The notes below the pieces were generated by a model. It worked only from the letters and a program-made list of their open reading frames with translations, was not told the DNA's origin and searched no databases. Below are positions 42,494 to 54,216 of a stretch of DNA of 64,000 nt, in pieces. The stretch's first letter is position 1. Each line of letters opens with the position of its first letter. This DNA is from Tillandsia leiboldiana (Eukaryota > Streptophyta > Magnoliopsida > Poales > Bromeliaceae). The position numbers and the translations under genes are program-made. Location of the stretch: positions 40,829,562 through 40,893,561 of the forward strand of contig CM055063.1 of the NCBI GenBank assembly GCA_029204045.2, in the 5' to 3' direction.

Positions 42494-44171
42494 GATAAGC
42501 GGAAAAGCATATGTATTTTTTTTTCTTTGAAATCAATTGATTAAACGACCTTGCCTACCTGTGCGCGTCAGACCGCCACATATACAAATTCACTCTTTAA
42601 ACGGATAGAGTCTCCTTTGCATATGCACGGCGTCACATTTACAACATTATCTTCTTTAACCACACAGTCACAGCGAATACAACAAGAGAGAGAGTAATTC
42701 TATTTAATCACATCAAGAGATAAGCTACGGGTTTGCAAACGGTGTCCACACGACATCCAGTTTTTCCAAAGTGTTAACACAAGTCACAATAGGGCGGCAA
42801 CATCTTTTGAAAGGATAAATCCAGAGGTTTACAAAGTAGTGCTCACACGACACTTGGTTTTGGAAAGCATTTTCGAAACCCTTTTTGTTTGGTATAAAAT
42901 ATGCCGCATACAAGTCAATAAGAAGCATAATAAAGATCACATCACGAAAACAAACTCACAATCCAACATCCACGATATTCCACAGTCTAGCAATTGAGAA
43001 CTTAAACTAAATATAAGGAGATGAGATAACCCAAGCAAGAACGACGGAATAAGCCACATACGGCTAATGTCCTCTAGACGCTGCCTCACCACCGTCCCGA
43101 CTACTACACCTAGTCAAACCTGTCACGGAGTGGGTAAAGTCAGTGACAAATAAAGTAGATGATCCAAACAATTAACATTAATTTTAAAGCAAACCGAATA
43201 CACTGGAACCTTTCGCTTTTCCTCCTCATGAGTCCACATCACTTGATTTAATCACATGGTACCTGTCGGGGAGTCGACGATCTCCCCTCGTGAACAATTA
43301 CTTTACTTACGTTATGCCATTAACCCCTTCACGGTACTAGTGCTGCACTTTTAGCTGGCGTGAAGGAGTTCCCACACGGCACTTTCACTTTTGTGGGATA
43401 CACGGGTCATTCAGACCACTTCTACGGAAAAGTACACCCATGCGGAGGCCAATCCGCCTGTGTACGTGTAAGCATCTAACAGCATGATAGCCGAAACCGG
43501 CGTGTAACAATCATCGTGACACTTAGTCGCCACAGTTAATAACAGAAGAAACGGTACATATTCATGCGAAAGGTTAAACCAATTGAAACATCTCATCTAC
43601 TTTATTGAACAGATTAACGTACTCTTTACGATGACATATTGCACTTATTGCACTTACTACACTTATTGCCCGGGGTGCCCACCTGGAATGAAGATAAACG
43701 ACCGTGCCCGTGACCCTCCTAAGCAATCAGAACTTCACGCGGCCTAATAAAACAACCAAACGCACAATTTAACACTTTACTCTAAACAGGCAAAATCAGT
43801 GGTCCCGACCACTGTAATAATAAACCCACGAAAACCAAAATCACTGTGCCAAGAGGACCGCGTTGTCAATCAAAAATCAACGAGTCAAAACTTGTCAAGT
43901 AAAACCGTAAAACTCCGATCAAACCGGATCTCTGACGGTAAAACCGATGGTTAACAACAACCGGACCGCGACTATTTCATCGCGAACTCCATCGGAACCC
44001 AAAACCGCTAACGGAAATCCAACAAAACTATGTTTTCAACCGGTAGCCAACTCGGGACGTCAACAATCAAGCCAAGGAAACCCCGACGGCGAAAACGATG
44101 AGAAAAAGACCCGACGGCGTGACCCCGACGATTTTGTCAAGGCGCAGAGCGACGGCGAAACTAGCACATGA
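42494..44171 (-). mobile_element. 3' LTR of C, second piece
   Basis: Aligns with 7785-9090 of LTR G, sharing the poly-T stretch, CCGCCACATATACAAATTCAC, GAGTCTCCTTTGCATATGCACGG and CCTGTCACGGAGTGGG. It is interrupted at 44172 by copia E (CATGA at 44167-44171). No gene is seen. Confidence 0.85.
44167..44171. repeat. target-site duplication of E, left copy
   Basis: CATGA before TGTTAAGG; the same bases at 55475-55479 follow the 3' LTR. Confidence 0.95.
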
Positions 44172-45430
44172 TGTTAAGGAATTTGTTTTGGCGTATTTCG
44201 TGAAAGTGTTAAGCCTTGAAGATTGAAGATAAAGAAGTTTGGATCATATACCTCAATCTCAAGAAAGAAGAATTCAAAAGGATCAGGTACGTTTAACTAA
44301 TTAATTTTGATGATCCGAATACTTCTTATAGTGTAGAAACACTTGGATGAATTTTTATTTGTATAAAAATCAAAAACTGAATATATTACATGTTCAGGAT
44401 CCGGATCAGGCACTGCAGTCCGGACTCCGAACGTTGTTTGTTCATGCGCAAATCCAGTCCGGAACAAAGCCAATTCTGATCCGGACCCCGAACATGGGTT
44501 TTGCTGAAATGTATGAACAGTCCGGACCTGGTACTTCAGTCCGGACCCCGGACGTATGTTTTTCTGGAAATTGTCTGTTTAGCCACGACAGTCTGGACCG
44601 CCGATTCCAGTCCGGACCGTCGTCCTGGAAAATTTCAGATTTGGTCAGTTTTTTATTCTTATCCTCTTCCAACGGTTTCTAACCTATAAATAAACCCTAC
44701 GATTCATTTTTTAGGGTAATCCAAAATACGGTCAAAAAGAGAAATCCACATATAGAGAATAAAGGAAATAACTAGATTAAATCTATGTTTCTTCATCTAT
44801 ATTGATTAATTTGATTCTAGGTTTTTCAAACTCAGATTTTGTGTAGAATCAAATTAATGAATACTTAGATGGTATTTCCGATCAATTTTCAATCTATGTA
44901 TTCGGCGGATCATCACCACCCAAAAACAACGATTTTTCCAAAATCGGCGCGTGGACTCGCGTGGCCTTGTGGATTCAAGGTGCTACCGCTCTCGTGGATT
45001 CGGAGCGAGGTACGTTCGTGGATTCGAGACGTGCTACTGGGTGAAGACCGTGGATTCGGTTGGACATCGTGGATTCGACGTTGGACGCCGTGGATTCGGC
45101 GTTGGACGCTAATCGTGGATTCGAGGAGCGTTGCGGAGCGAGCGGAGAAGATCTACTAGGAACGTATGGAAAAAGGTCGAGCCGTCTGTGAGTACGGTAT
45201 ATCACCTTTGTACGTGTTATAATTCTAGTGGATTTCGCCGTGTTATCGGTCCCGTGGTTTTTTACTCCGGTTTTGGAGTTTTCCACGTAAAAATCTTGCG
45301 TGTTATATTTTTATTTCCGCATTGGGTTTTATTGCGCAATGATTTTTGAGTGTTTATTATTTACACCTATTCACCCCCCCTCTAGGTGGTTTTTCCCCTA
45401 TTTAGATCCATATTTTAACATAACTCAACA
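44172..45430 (+). mobile_element. 5' LTR of E
   Basis: TGTTAAGGAATTTG to ACTCAACA. U3 carries the TCCGGA repeats, with a TATA box at 44685-44692. R/U5 carries the GTGGATTCG array, then CACCTATTCACCCCCCC near the end, a stretch common in plant copia LTRs. Confidence 0.95.
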
Positions 45431-45431
45431 A

Positions 45432-45443
45432 TTGGTATTAGAG
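45432..45443 (+). other. primer-binding site of E
   Basis: TTGGTATTAGAG one base after the LTR resembles the initiator tRNA-Met site TGGTATCAGAGC with a changed base. Confidence 0.8.
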
Positions 45444-45463
45444 AGGGAATAGGGTTGTAAACA

Positions 45464-46927
45464 ATGGTTGAAGGTGGAAACATCAACAGACCCCCGTTCT
45501 TCGATGGAACAAATTATGCCTACTGGAAAGTACGGATGAAAGCCTTTTTAATTTCCATTGACGAACGGGTGTGGCAATCTATCGAGTTAGGATGGTCAAA
45601 TCCAACTAAAGTTATTGTTGATGTTCACACCATCAAACCTAGATCGAAATGGACCAAGGAAGAGATTGACTTATCTTCTTACAATGGCAAAGGAATTAAC
45701 GCTTTATTTAATGCTTTGTCTCAAACCGACTTCTCTCGCGTCTCGGCATGTGGGACTGCGAAAGAAATCTGGGATGTTCTTCAAGTTACACATGAGGGAA
45801 CTAACCTTGTGAAGATTCAGAAACTGCAAATGCTTACGAGCAAGTTTGATTCTATTTTCATGGCAGAAAATAAATCTTTCACAGATTACTATACGCGATT
45901 GCAAGACATCGTGAATACATATGCTAACTTGGGAGAGAAAATTCCAGAATTTAAAATTGTAAGAAAGATTTTAAGAACTCTTCCTGAAAGATTTCGTTCT
46001 AAGGCTACGGCCATTGAAACAATTAAACACCTGGACGAAATCCGTGTAGAAGAATTAGTTGGCTCATTACAAACTTATGAAATGACATTTCCTACTAACT
46101 ATTCTTCGGGAAAAGCATCCTCTTCTAAGTCTTCAGGTTATGCATTGAAAACAACAAAAGAAGAAGACACGGATTCATCCTCCTCAGACGACAACGAGAA
46201 CCTATCTATGGAGGATTTCGAGAAGCAGCTTGCTCTCTTGACCAGAAAATTTTGCCGGAACTTTCGAAGGGGTAATTCAAGTAAAACTCCATCCTTCGAA
46301 AAGTCAAGGAAAGGCAAAGGTTCTTCAAGCCACAAGTCAAGAAAACAAGAGAGTTTTTCTAAGGATAAGAAAAGCTCGGAGGGACAAGTCCAATGCTTCA
46401 AGTGCCGAGGATACGGCCATATCTCAACGGACTGTCCGAATAAGAATCCGTCAAAGAAGAAAGCGATGCAAGCGGTCACTTGGGATGACACCTCAACGTC
46501 AAATGAGTCATCTTCAAGTGATGAAGAAAACAACGCAATGGCATTCCATGCGTCCACATCTTCACCGTTCATATGCTTTATGGCAAGCACATCTGAGTCA
46601 TTGTCCAACTCCTCCCAAGTTGAAAAAACTACCACGGACGATGAATCGGATAATTTCGAAGGTGAAGATTTTGTTTTAGCCTACCATAAACTTTTGAGGG
46701 ATTCAAAGAAACTGGCTAAGCAAAACAAGGGGTTGAGAGGGAGATTGCAGGATCTCGAAGAAGAAGTAAAATGGACAACTTCTCTCGCAATCGGTCTTGA
46801 AGAGGAAAGGGATAACCTGATAAAAGCAAATGCTTCACTTCAAGAGAAAAATGAGCATTTCGAGAAGGAACATGTAAAAATGGTTGATAAAGCTGGTTAC
46901 TTCTTGAAGCTCTACTCCGAGGCTTGA
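45464..46927 (+). pseudogene. gag: copia gag of E (ends at an internal TGA)
   Basis: The gag frame has 487 residues. The N-terminal capsid-like domain starts PPFFDGTNYAYWKVRMKAFL and includes ENKSFTDYYTRLQDIVNTYA and KILRTLPERFRSKATAIE. A Ser/Lys-rich stretch leads to a zinc knuckle CFKCRGYGHISTDC at residues 311-324. A long charged coiled coil fills residues about 405-480 (GRLQDLEEEVKW, ERDNLIKANASLQEKNE). The TGA at 46925-46927 falls within gag-like sequence, and the same frame continues without shift into pol. The stop is therefore a lesion or a readthrough site, not an obvious natural end. Confidence 0.9.
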
Positions 46928-48376
46928 CAAGAAAAAATGGATATGACAAAGACCATTTTCGACCTCAAGAATGATTTAAAGCAATTTTCTTCGGGAAGGA
47001 GTAAGTTGGATAAGATGCTTGGTCTTGGTCAAACAAACCGTTTCGGCCTCGGATACAATCGAACTGAAGACAATTCTAGTTCGGTTGGGACAGTTTTTGT
47101 GCCCCAGTCGGTAACTCCTCCTCTGACGACGGAAATCACTGTATACAACGACAACCACCTTACCTCACTCTATTCGGGATCGTCAAGCTCAAAGGTATGT
47201 TTTCGTTGTGGTTTTGCAGGGCATATTCGAAGAAATTGCAAGATGGGACCAAAACGATCAAATCAAGCACCTCTTGCGATAACTACCAAAAAGGTGATTC
47301 CCCGAAAATCAAAAGAAAATTTTTCAAAGGAAAAGAGCCTTGGTAGTTTACCTCACAAGACAATGTCAAGCAATGAATCAAACAAGACGCTTTCACTAAG
47401 GAGAATAACTTCAAGAACATTGCCGACGCAGTCCAAAAAGGTTTGGGTGCGCAAAGGTGAAATCTTCCCTTGTCTTGTTGTTCATACTTCTTTACATGCT
47501 TATGACAACTCGTCTTGGTATCTGGATAGTGGATGTTCCCGTCACATGACCGGTGACAAAAACTGTTTTCAAAATTTAGAGAAAATCTCCGGAGGACATG
47601 TTGTTTTCGAAGATGGTCGTTCTTTCAAAATTGTTGGAAAGGGAACAATCGCTATTCCAGAAGGCCTGGTTTTGAACAATGTCTTATTTGTTGAAGGCCT
47701 AAAGACTAACCTCATTATTATTAGTCAACTTTGTGACAATGGTTTCTCAGTTAATTTTTCTTCTGTAGAATGTATTGTAACTGATAAGGACCAGGTATTC
47801 TTTTTGAAAGGGGTTAGATCGAAAAATAATTGCTATGTTGTTTCGAACAAAATTTCTGAAAAATGTAACCTAGTTTCTTTAGATAATGAAACTCTTTGGC
47901 ATGAAAGACTAGGTCACATAAATTTTAAAGAACTAGCAAGGATTTCAAATAAAGACGTGGTTAAGGGGGTTCCTAAACTTTTATTTAAAGAAAACATTGT
48001 GTGTGGAGGTTGTCAAAAGGGAAAACAATCAAGGGCTGCACACAAGAACTTGAACCACGTTGGTACCAAACGGCTCTTGGAACTATTGCACATGGACTTA
48101 ATGGGGCCGACTCGTCAACCATCTTTGGGAGGTAAATGGTATATTTTTCTTTTGGTTGATGATTTCTCTAGATATTCATGGGTAACATTTTTAAAAGAGA
48201 AAGCGGATACTTTCGATTCTTTTCATGAGGTTTGTCATCGTATTATGATTGAGAAAAATAAAAAGATCGTTCGTGTTCGAAGTGATAGAGGTGGAGAATT
48301 CATTAATTCTAAATTCATTGATTTTTGCACTTCCAATGGCATAAAACATGAATTCTCAGCACCCTATTCACCTTAG
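46928..48376 (+). pseudogene. pol: copia E: second zinc knuckle, protease, integrase (first part)
   Basis: Same frame as gag; the first ATG is at 46937. In order: FDLKNDLKQFSSGRSKLDKM, a second knuckle CFRCGFAGHIRRNC, and aspartic protease WYLDSGCSRHMTG with the active-site Asp at residue 197. The GAG-pre-integrase zinc region follows (LWHERLGHINFKEL, CGGCQKGKQ). Integrase shows the first Asp in MDLMGP (residue 387) and the second in SDRGGEF (residue 450). A TAG at 48374-48376 interrupts just before the third acidic residue, whose codon is at 48392-48394. That gives the D-35-E spacing and shows the frame is otherwise kept. Confidence 0.93.
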
Positions 48377-50575
48377 CAGAATGGTGTAGTCGAGCGCAAA
48401 AACAGGGTTGTTCAAGAGATGGCGCGTGTGATGCTTCATAGCCGGAAACTCCCGTTACATTTTTGGGCTGAAGCCGTGAACACCGCTGTCTATGTAATTA
48501 ATCGAGTGTATTTGCGCCCGGGAACTTTAAATACACCATATGAGCTGTGGTTTTGTAGAAAACCAAATATCAAATACTTTCGGATCTTTGGGAGTCGTTG
48601 TTACATTTTACGTGACCGCGAAAATCTTGGAAAAATTGACTCTCTAAGTGACGAAGGAATTTTCATGGGTTATTCTACAAATAGTAGAGCATATCGGGTA
48701 TTTAACTTGGAATCTAAAACGATGGTAGAATCTATTAATGTTAAAGTAGATGAAGCTTTTCATTTTGCATCTGATAAATCTACCCCTGATATGTCTCTGG
48801 ATGATGATACTCCTGTAAATGCATCTTCTCATAATAACTCTTTCGATAAAGTTGATGCATCTAATGGTTCTTCTAGTTTATCTGAGATGCAGGAATCATC
48901 ACATGTACCTCCGAGTACTCCGTTACCGCAAACGTTACGCATCTCCAAGGATCATCCGGAATCTAACATTATTGGAGACCCACAAGAAGGAGTCAGGACT
49001 CGGAGACAGTTGGTTTGTGGAGTCGCATGTTACGTCTCCATGATAGAACCAAAGAACATCGATGAAGCTCTTCAGGATGACTACTGGATTGAAGCAATGC
49101 AGGAAGAGCTCCATCAGTTCGAACGAAACAAAGTCTGGGAACTAACGAAGCCACCGAAGCAACACAACGTGATTGGTACTAAATGGATTTTCAAGAACAA
49201 GAAAAACAAGGGTGGTACCATCATCAGGAACAAAGCATGCCTTGTTGCTCAGGGCTATTCACAAATTGAAGGAATAGACTTTGATGAGACATTCGCCCCG
49301 GTAGCTCGACTCGAGTCGATTAGAATTTTGTTCGCAATTGCTTGTCATTTTAAAATCAAACTCTTTCAAATGGACGTTAAGAGCGCGTTTTTAAATGGGT
49401 TTTTAAACAAGGAAGTTTATGTGGCTCAACCGAAAGGTTTTGTAGACTATAAACAACCTAACCATGTTTTTCGTTTGAAAAAGGCTCTTTACGGCTTAAA
49501 ACAAGCACTGCGAGCATGGTACGAAAGACTAACAAAGCACCTATTGGAAAAGGGCTACACTCGAGGGGGAGCAGACCGGACTCTCTTTGTGAAGCATTAT
49601 CAGGATAACTTCATTGTGGCACAAATCTATGTCGATGACATTGTATTTGGGGCAACAAGAGATAATGATGCTTCTAAATTCGCGGAAACCATGGAAAGCG
49701 AATTTGAGATGTCTATGATGGGCGAACTGACATGCTTTCTTGGATTGCAAGTGAAACAAAATGATGATGGCATCCATTTGTGTCAATCCAAGTATGCAAG
49801 GGAGTTGGTGAAGAAATTCGATTTAGAAAACTCTAAAGATTTTCCGACTCCTATGGGAACTAGCAATAAGGGATTAGGAAGTGAATCTCTCAGTGAAAGT
49901 GTAGACGAGAAGCTTTATCGCAGCATGATTGGAAGTCTACTCTATCTCACGACTAGTCGCCCGGATATATCCTTTAGTGTTGGGATTTGCACGAGATATC
50001 AGTCAACACCAAAGGAGGTTCACCTGAAAGCGGTGAAGAGGATCATCCGGTACGTCAAAGGAACACTGAATTTCGGAATTTGGTATCCTATGGGAACAAC
50101 GCTTGACATTATAGGATATTCAGATGCCGATTGGGCAGGATCTGTGGATGATCGGAAGAGTACGAGTGGTGCATGTTTTTATCTTGGCCATTGCCTTGTT
50201 GCATGGCATAGTAAAAAGCAAAACAGCATAGCACTCTCGACTGCCGAAGCGGAATATATTTCAGCGGGTAGTTGTTCAACCCAACTCATTTGGATGAAAA
50301 GTGTGTTGAGCGACTTCCGGATTTTAGCAACTTCGGTAACAATTCTTTGTGACAACACAAGTGCTATAAATATTTCTAAAAATTCTGTGTTGCACTCAAG
50401 AACAAAACACATTGAACGTAGATATCATTTTCTAAGAGAGCTAGTTGAATCGAATATTCTTCAAATTTCTTACATTTCAACTGAGGATCAATTAGCTGAC
50501 ATCTTAACAAAACCTTTGGATCAAAAACGATTTATTCGTTTGCGTAAGGCAATTGGAATGCTTTCCTTGAAATAA
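48377..50575 (+). CDS. pol: copia E pol: integrase end, reverse transcriptase, RNase H
   Basis: Open without a break from the stop at 48376 to TAA at 50573; the first ATG is at 48419 (718 residues). The integrase end (QNGVVERKNR, HFWAEAVNTAVYVINR) leads into a linker. Copia RT follows: WIEAMQEELHQFERNKVWEL, the IGTKWIFKNK and FDETFAPVARLESIRIL blocks, FQMDVKSAFLNGFL, and the catalytic YVDD at residues 404-407. RNase H shows YSDADWAGSVDDRKSTSG, AEAEYISA, the LCDNTSAINISKN block, and ends EDQLADILTKPLD. This part looks complete and of normal length. It is not made unless the upstream stops are bypassed. Confidence 0.95.
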   Translation, partial: QNGVVERKNRVVQEMARVMLHSRKLPLHFWAEAVNTAVYVINRVYLRPGTLNTPYELWFCRKPNIKYFRIFGSRCYILRDRENLGKIDSLSDEGIFMGYSTNSRAYRVFNLESKTMVESINVKVDEAFHFASDKSTPDMSLDDDTPVNASSHNNSFDKVDASNGSSSLSEMQESSHVPPSTPLPQTLRISKDHPESNIIGDPQEGVRTRRQLVCGVACYVSMIEPKNIDEALQDDYWIEAMQEELHQFERNKVWELTKPPKQHNVIGTKWIFKNKKNKGGTIIRNKACLVAQGYSQIEGIDFDETFAPVARLESIRILFAIACHFKIKLFQMDVKSAFLNGFLNKEVYVAQPKGFVDYKQPNHVFRLKKALYGLKQALRAWYERLTKHLLEKGYTRGGADRTLFVKHYQDNFIVAQIYVDDIVFGATRDNDASKFAETMESEFEMSMMGELTCFLGLQVKQNDDGIHLCQSKYARELVKKFDLENSKDFPTPMGTSNKGLGSESLSESVDEKLYRSMIGSLLYLTTSRPDISFSVGICTRYQSTPKEVHLKAVKRIIRYVKGTLNFGIWYPMGTTLDIIGYSDADWAGSVDDRKSTSGACFYLGHCLVAWHSKKQNSIALSTAEAEYISAGSCSTQLIWMKSVLSDFRILATSVTILCDNTSAINISKNSVLHSRTKHIERRYHFLRELVESNILQISYISTEDQLADILTKPLDQKRFIRLRKAIGMLSLK

Positions 50576-52146
50576 TTCCTTTTTGAAATCATTGATTAGG
50601 TTAGGTTTTGTTTTGTGTTTTTATTCATTATCTATGTTTGTACATAGAACATTAATTGAGCACTAGTACTATTGACTTTAACTGCATCCTTTTGTATAAT
50701 TTGAAATTTATTATGCTTTGGATATCATAATAATTCATTTGATGCTATGATCATTTATGTCAATTAAGTCATCTTTGTTTTGATCAAAGTCAATTTCTCT
50801 CTCAAATGATCTCTTGGTATAGTTTTTATCTTATTTGACAATTGAGTCGAGTATGAAATCGAGATCAATTTTTGGTTGAATACCTTATATATTAAATAAT
50901 TGATAGCCAATTGAGGGGGAGTTAATGCAAATTGTTATGCTCAAAAGATGTGGAAAGAGCTACATCCCAATGAGGAGTGTGAAAACTACCACCACATGGA
51001 GGAAAGAGCTACCACCTCGGTCGTCCGAGTACTGTGTGCAGCTACCACATGTATACCAAGCATAGTTTTTCAAGTTGATTAGATAAAATGCTTTTTGGAA
51101 TACTTGACTCTGTCGAATTCCAAGGTTGGTATAAGGTGGGGATTTTATTGAAAGATACTCAAAGAGCCACTCCTTATAATAATATGACTAGATATATTAT
51201 CTAATTTATCTGGGATTTCAAACATCTATTGATCTTGGTATTTCATTTTCTTTACCAAATTGATGATTTGATAAAGGCATTACTCATAAGATCATGATAG
51301 ATGTAATTGAACTTGTTCAACTTTAAGGGATTTAATTTTTATAAATTTCTGTTTCATTATTTGGATATTAATGATAGATTTTGCATAATCTATTTCTTTT
51401 ATTATGAAATGATGATTTTCATTTAAAGTTGACATGCAAAAGTGCTTACAATCTTTTTCTGGATTAATTTTCTGAAATTTTTCTGAATTTTTCTGAAGAA
51501 AAAGTTTGGAGCCGATCCGGACTGGACAATCCGATCCGGATCCCGAACGCAGGAATTTCCTGCGGGTAGCCAATCCGGACTGGATTCACGATCCGATCCG
51601 GACCGCGGCTAGGGTTTTATATAGAACAAAAGGGCTTTGATTTCTTTTTACTACAATCTTTTGTTCCTAAGTCTCCAGAGCTTCTCTCTCTAGAAATCAA
51701 CTGATTTGGAGCCTTTTCAACTCAGGTTCTTCGATTCCAAGTAAGTTTTCTTGATCAAAAACTCGGTTTTTCACAGTTTTTCACTATTTTGCTCAAAACG
51801 TGATGGAAATCTTGTAACTTTTTCGTTTGAGATTGGTTTTTGGTCAAATTTCTTTTGAAATAAGAACTCTGGGTAGATTAGTTTTGATTATATGCTAGGT
51901 ATTCTCTTGATTAACGGATTTTTAGGTTTCGATTTCTCAAAATTCGGTTTTAGGGCATATAATAGGAATTTTTGAAAATCATGGGATTGATCTATTTTTA
52001 AAATTCTTTTTGCAAAACTAATTTGATTCCTAGTCTCTCTACATGATAATGATTGTTTGGGTACAATTTTTTCAATTTTTGAAAATAAACAATTTTTTGC
52101 GTGTTCGTGAGTCTTGCTCGCAGGTTCTTAAAGTTGAATAGCGACA
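50576..52146 (+). other. noncoding stretch of E between pol and the extra frame
   Basis: No gene is seen. It includes TTGAGGGGGAG (50910-50920), a purine tract similar to those of copia ends. It also includes a U3-like segment of ATCCGGAT repeats at 51513-51604, TATATA at 51618, a CT-rich stretch (51655-51700), a plausible splice donor at 51741 and a pyrimidine-AG acceptor at 52122-52123. This layout resembles a promoter with a 5' leader intron before the next frame. Confidence 0.5.
51618..51623 (+). promoter_or_regulatory. possible internal TATA box of E
   Basis: GGTTTTATATAGAAC follows ATCCGGATC-type repeats, the same order as in the LTR promoter of E. Transcription from here is inferred. 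Confidence 0.4.
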
Positions 52147-53574
52147 ATGGTGTTCTCACTGATAATAGTTCTGCTGGTTGCTATGGTCCATGCAAAATCA
52201 ACTGACAAGCCTAAGAGAGCTAGGAAAAGCAAGAAAACTAGAGATGATTCCGAGACAGAATCGGAAACTGAATCTATAGACTGGGATGAGCTTCTGGTTG
52301 AAGCAACTGCTCCCACTGCTTCGAAGGGGAAAGCCCCTGCAGAAACTTCAAAGGCGAAGACTCTGCCTACCGCTGCTGAAAAAGGGAAAGCCCCTATGGA
52401 AACAAGTCCGATTAAGACAAAAAGGAAAAGTGTTGCCAGAAAGAGAGGGAGTGCTCGAGGTATATCAATTGAGGAGCCACTAGCTAGCCAGCCTCCTCCA
52501 CAAGACTTTATCAGTTCTGCGAGAATCAAAGATTTTGAGAAAAGAGAGTGCATTGGCGAAAGACATGTAAATGTCAAGGCTCTGAAGGAGCGGTCTGCAC
52601 TCTTTGGGACTCTGTTTGACCATGCGGGTCTTGCCCCCATTTGCCATTTCCTTGAGTCCACTGGGTATTGTCTTCATTCAGTGAGAATGTTTTATCAGAA
52701 TGCTTCAAGCTTACTTAATCAGGATGACGGACATCGAGAATTTCTAACAATGGTTAGAAATATTAAGATTAAAGTCACACCTCAACTGATTGGAGAGGTG
52801 TTAGGGATGAAGGCCAGGATTGAAGGAAGACATTACCTGAAAAGTCAAATCTTTTCCACCACCTCCTGGAGAGTGGTCGTGGATGGAATTTGTGTTCCCA
52901 ATACTCAGTCGACGGAAAATTCAGTGTTTTCAAAAGAACTTCGACCGGAGTATCGCTACTTGAACTTTATTGTTTGCTACAATATTCTTCCTAACATGCA
53001 AACAAAAGTTCTTTGATGGGATAGGATGTTATTACTTTATCTCCTTGGAAACCCCGCAGCGGCTATGGGATCGAATTTAAACATTCCTTATATCATCTGG
53101 TCGAGGATGGCACGGTATGTGGAACATGCTCACCCTACAGAGAGACTTCCCTATCCTATGATCATTATGCGTATTTTTCAAAAATTTAAGGTCGACACAA
53201 GTGCGAGCTCCTACATGCACAGTCTAGGAACGATCAATGACACGACTATTGTGAAGTCTCTCTCCACTAAACAAGATGAGCCTCCATCACCTCCTCACCG
53301 ACGAAGAGCACAACCAGCAGCCACAGCTTTAGCACCACAAGCAATAGCTTCGGCTCCACCACCAGCAGCTTCAACTTCAGAGGATGATGCTTCAGTTACC
53401 TCTATTTATAAAGAGCAACAACGACTTTCCTCTGAACAGGAACGGATGTCAAATGAATTTATTGAAATGAAGGAAGAAATTAAAGAGGTCAAAAAGAAGT
53501 AGTCGTCCATGAACAAGCGAATAAAGAAAATTTTCCAAAAACTCGGATGCATTAGTTCGGATGAATCTGAGTAA
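52147..53574 (+). pseudogene. E post-pol extra frame (envelope-position ORF)
   Basis: One frame runs on the element's sense strand from ATG 52147 to TAA 53572, broken only by TGA at 53014-53016 and TAG at 53500-53502. The N-terminus is hydrophobic (MVFSLIIVLLVAMVHA) and could be a signal or anchor, though a downstream ATG at 52183 would skip it. Then come a basic/Ser-rich stretch and a globular part with HVNVKALKERSALFG, FYQNASSLLNQDDGHREFL, VLGMKARIEGRHYL and ELRPEYRYLNFIVCYNIL. A Pro/Ala-rich hinge (near 53280-53390) and a charged coiled coil (EQQRLSSEQERMSNEF, EEIKEVKKK) follow. The middle resembles the 'putative plant transposon protein' family seen in plant copia elements. Position and coiled coil recall the envelope-like frame of SIRE1. 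No function is established. Confidence 0.65.
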
Positions 53575-54201
53575 TCTTTATCCTTCTAATCATTTTTTTT
53601 TTGCAGGTTTTTAAGTTTTAGTTCTTACCTTTTATTTTTGAACTTTTAACACTTCCCTTTATTTTTGTAATTTTGGCTACTTTAGTGACAAAAAGGGGGA
53701 GAGATATAAGAACAATTGGAACAATGGTGTGTGAGAACTTTGAACTTTGAAACTTCGAAGGTAAGTATCAAACCAACTTTTGGTTCTGTATTGTGTTTTG
53801 AATGCATGCCTCGACTAACTATTTGGGCATGTATTATTACTAACAAGTTGTTTGATTACTAACAAACTTATGATATTTGGATTGTAATGCTTAGAAGATA
53901 TGTCTATTTCTGATTATGATCTTAATACATATCTGAGTTCACAAATGTCATGGTAAGTATAAACTCTATCTCTGTCTAGTTTTGAATGCTAAATATTCTT
54001 GAGGTATCTAACGATCTCTTTTGTCAAGAATGATTTCTTTTGTAGAGATTACTGATGTCTAAGTCTAGAGTCTGTCTTAGGAGTTTATCTCATGTACTTA
54101 TTTCTTGGTTCTCAAATGTAAATTTTTGTCGTATGGTGATAGCAACAAAAATATCTTTTTGAATTTTCTTGAGTGGATTTTTTTTGTTTTGTCACGAAAC
54201 C
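53575..54201 (+). other. noncoding 3' region of E
   Basis: AT-rich sequence without genes. A first purine tract, ACAAAAAGGGGGAGAG, lies at 53688-53703, about 510 bases before the one at the LTR. A TTTTTTTTTTGCAG stretch near 53595 looks like a splice acceptor. Confidence 0.55.
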
Positions 54202-54216
54202 GCCAAAGGGGGAGAT
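54202..54216 (+). other. polypurine tract of E
   Basis: GCCAAAGGGGGAGAT directly precedes the 3' LTR, as expected for copia plus-strand priming. Confidence 0.9.

Noticed and set aside
48361..48400. Readthrough signal at the TAG in integrase of E
   Set aside because: The following bases do not fit the CARYYA context, and the stop lies inside a catalytic domain where simple mutation is more likely.
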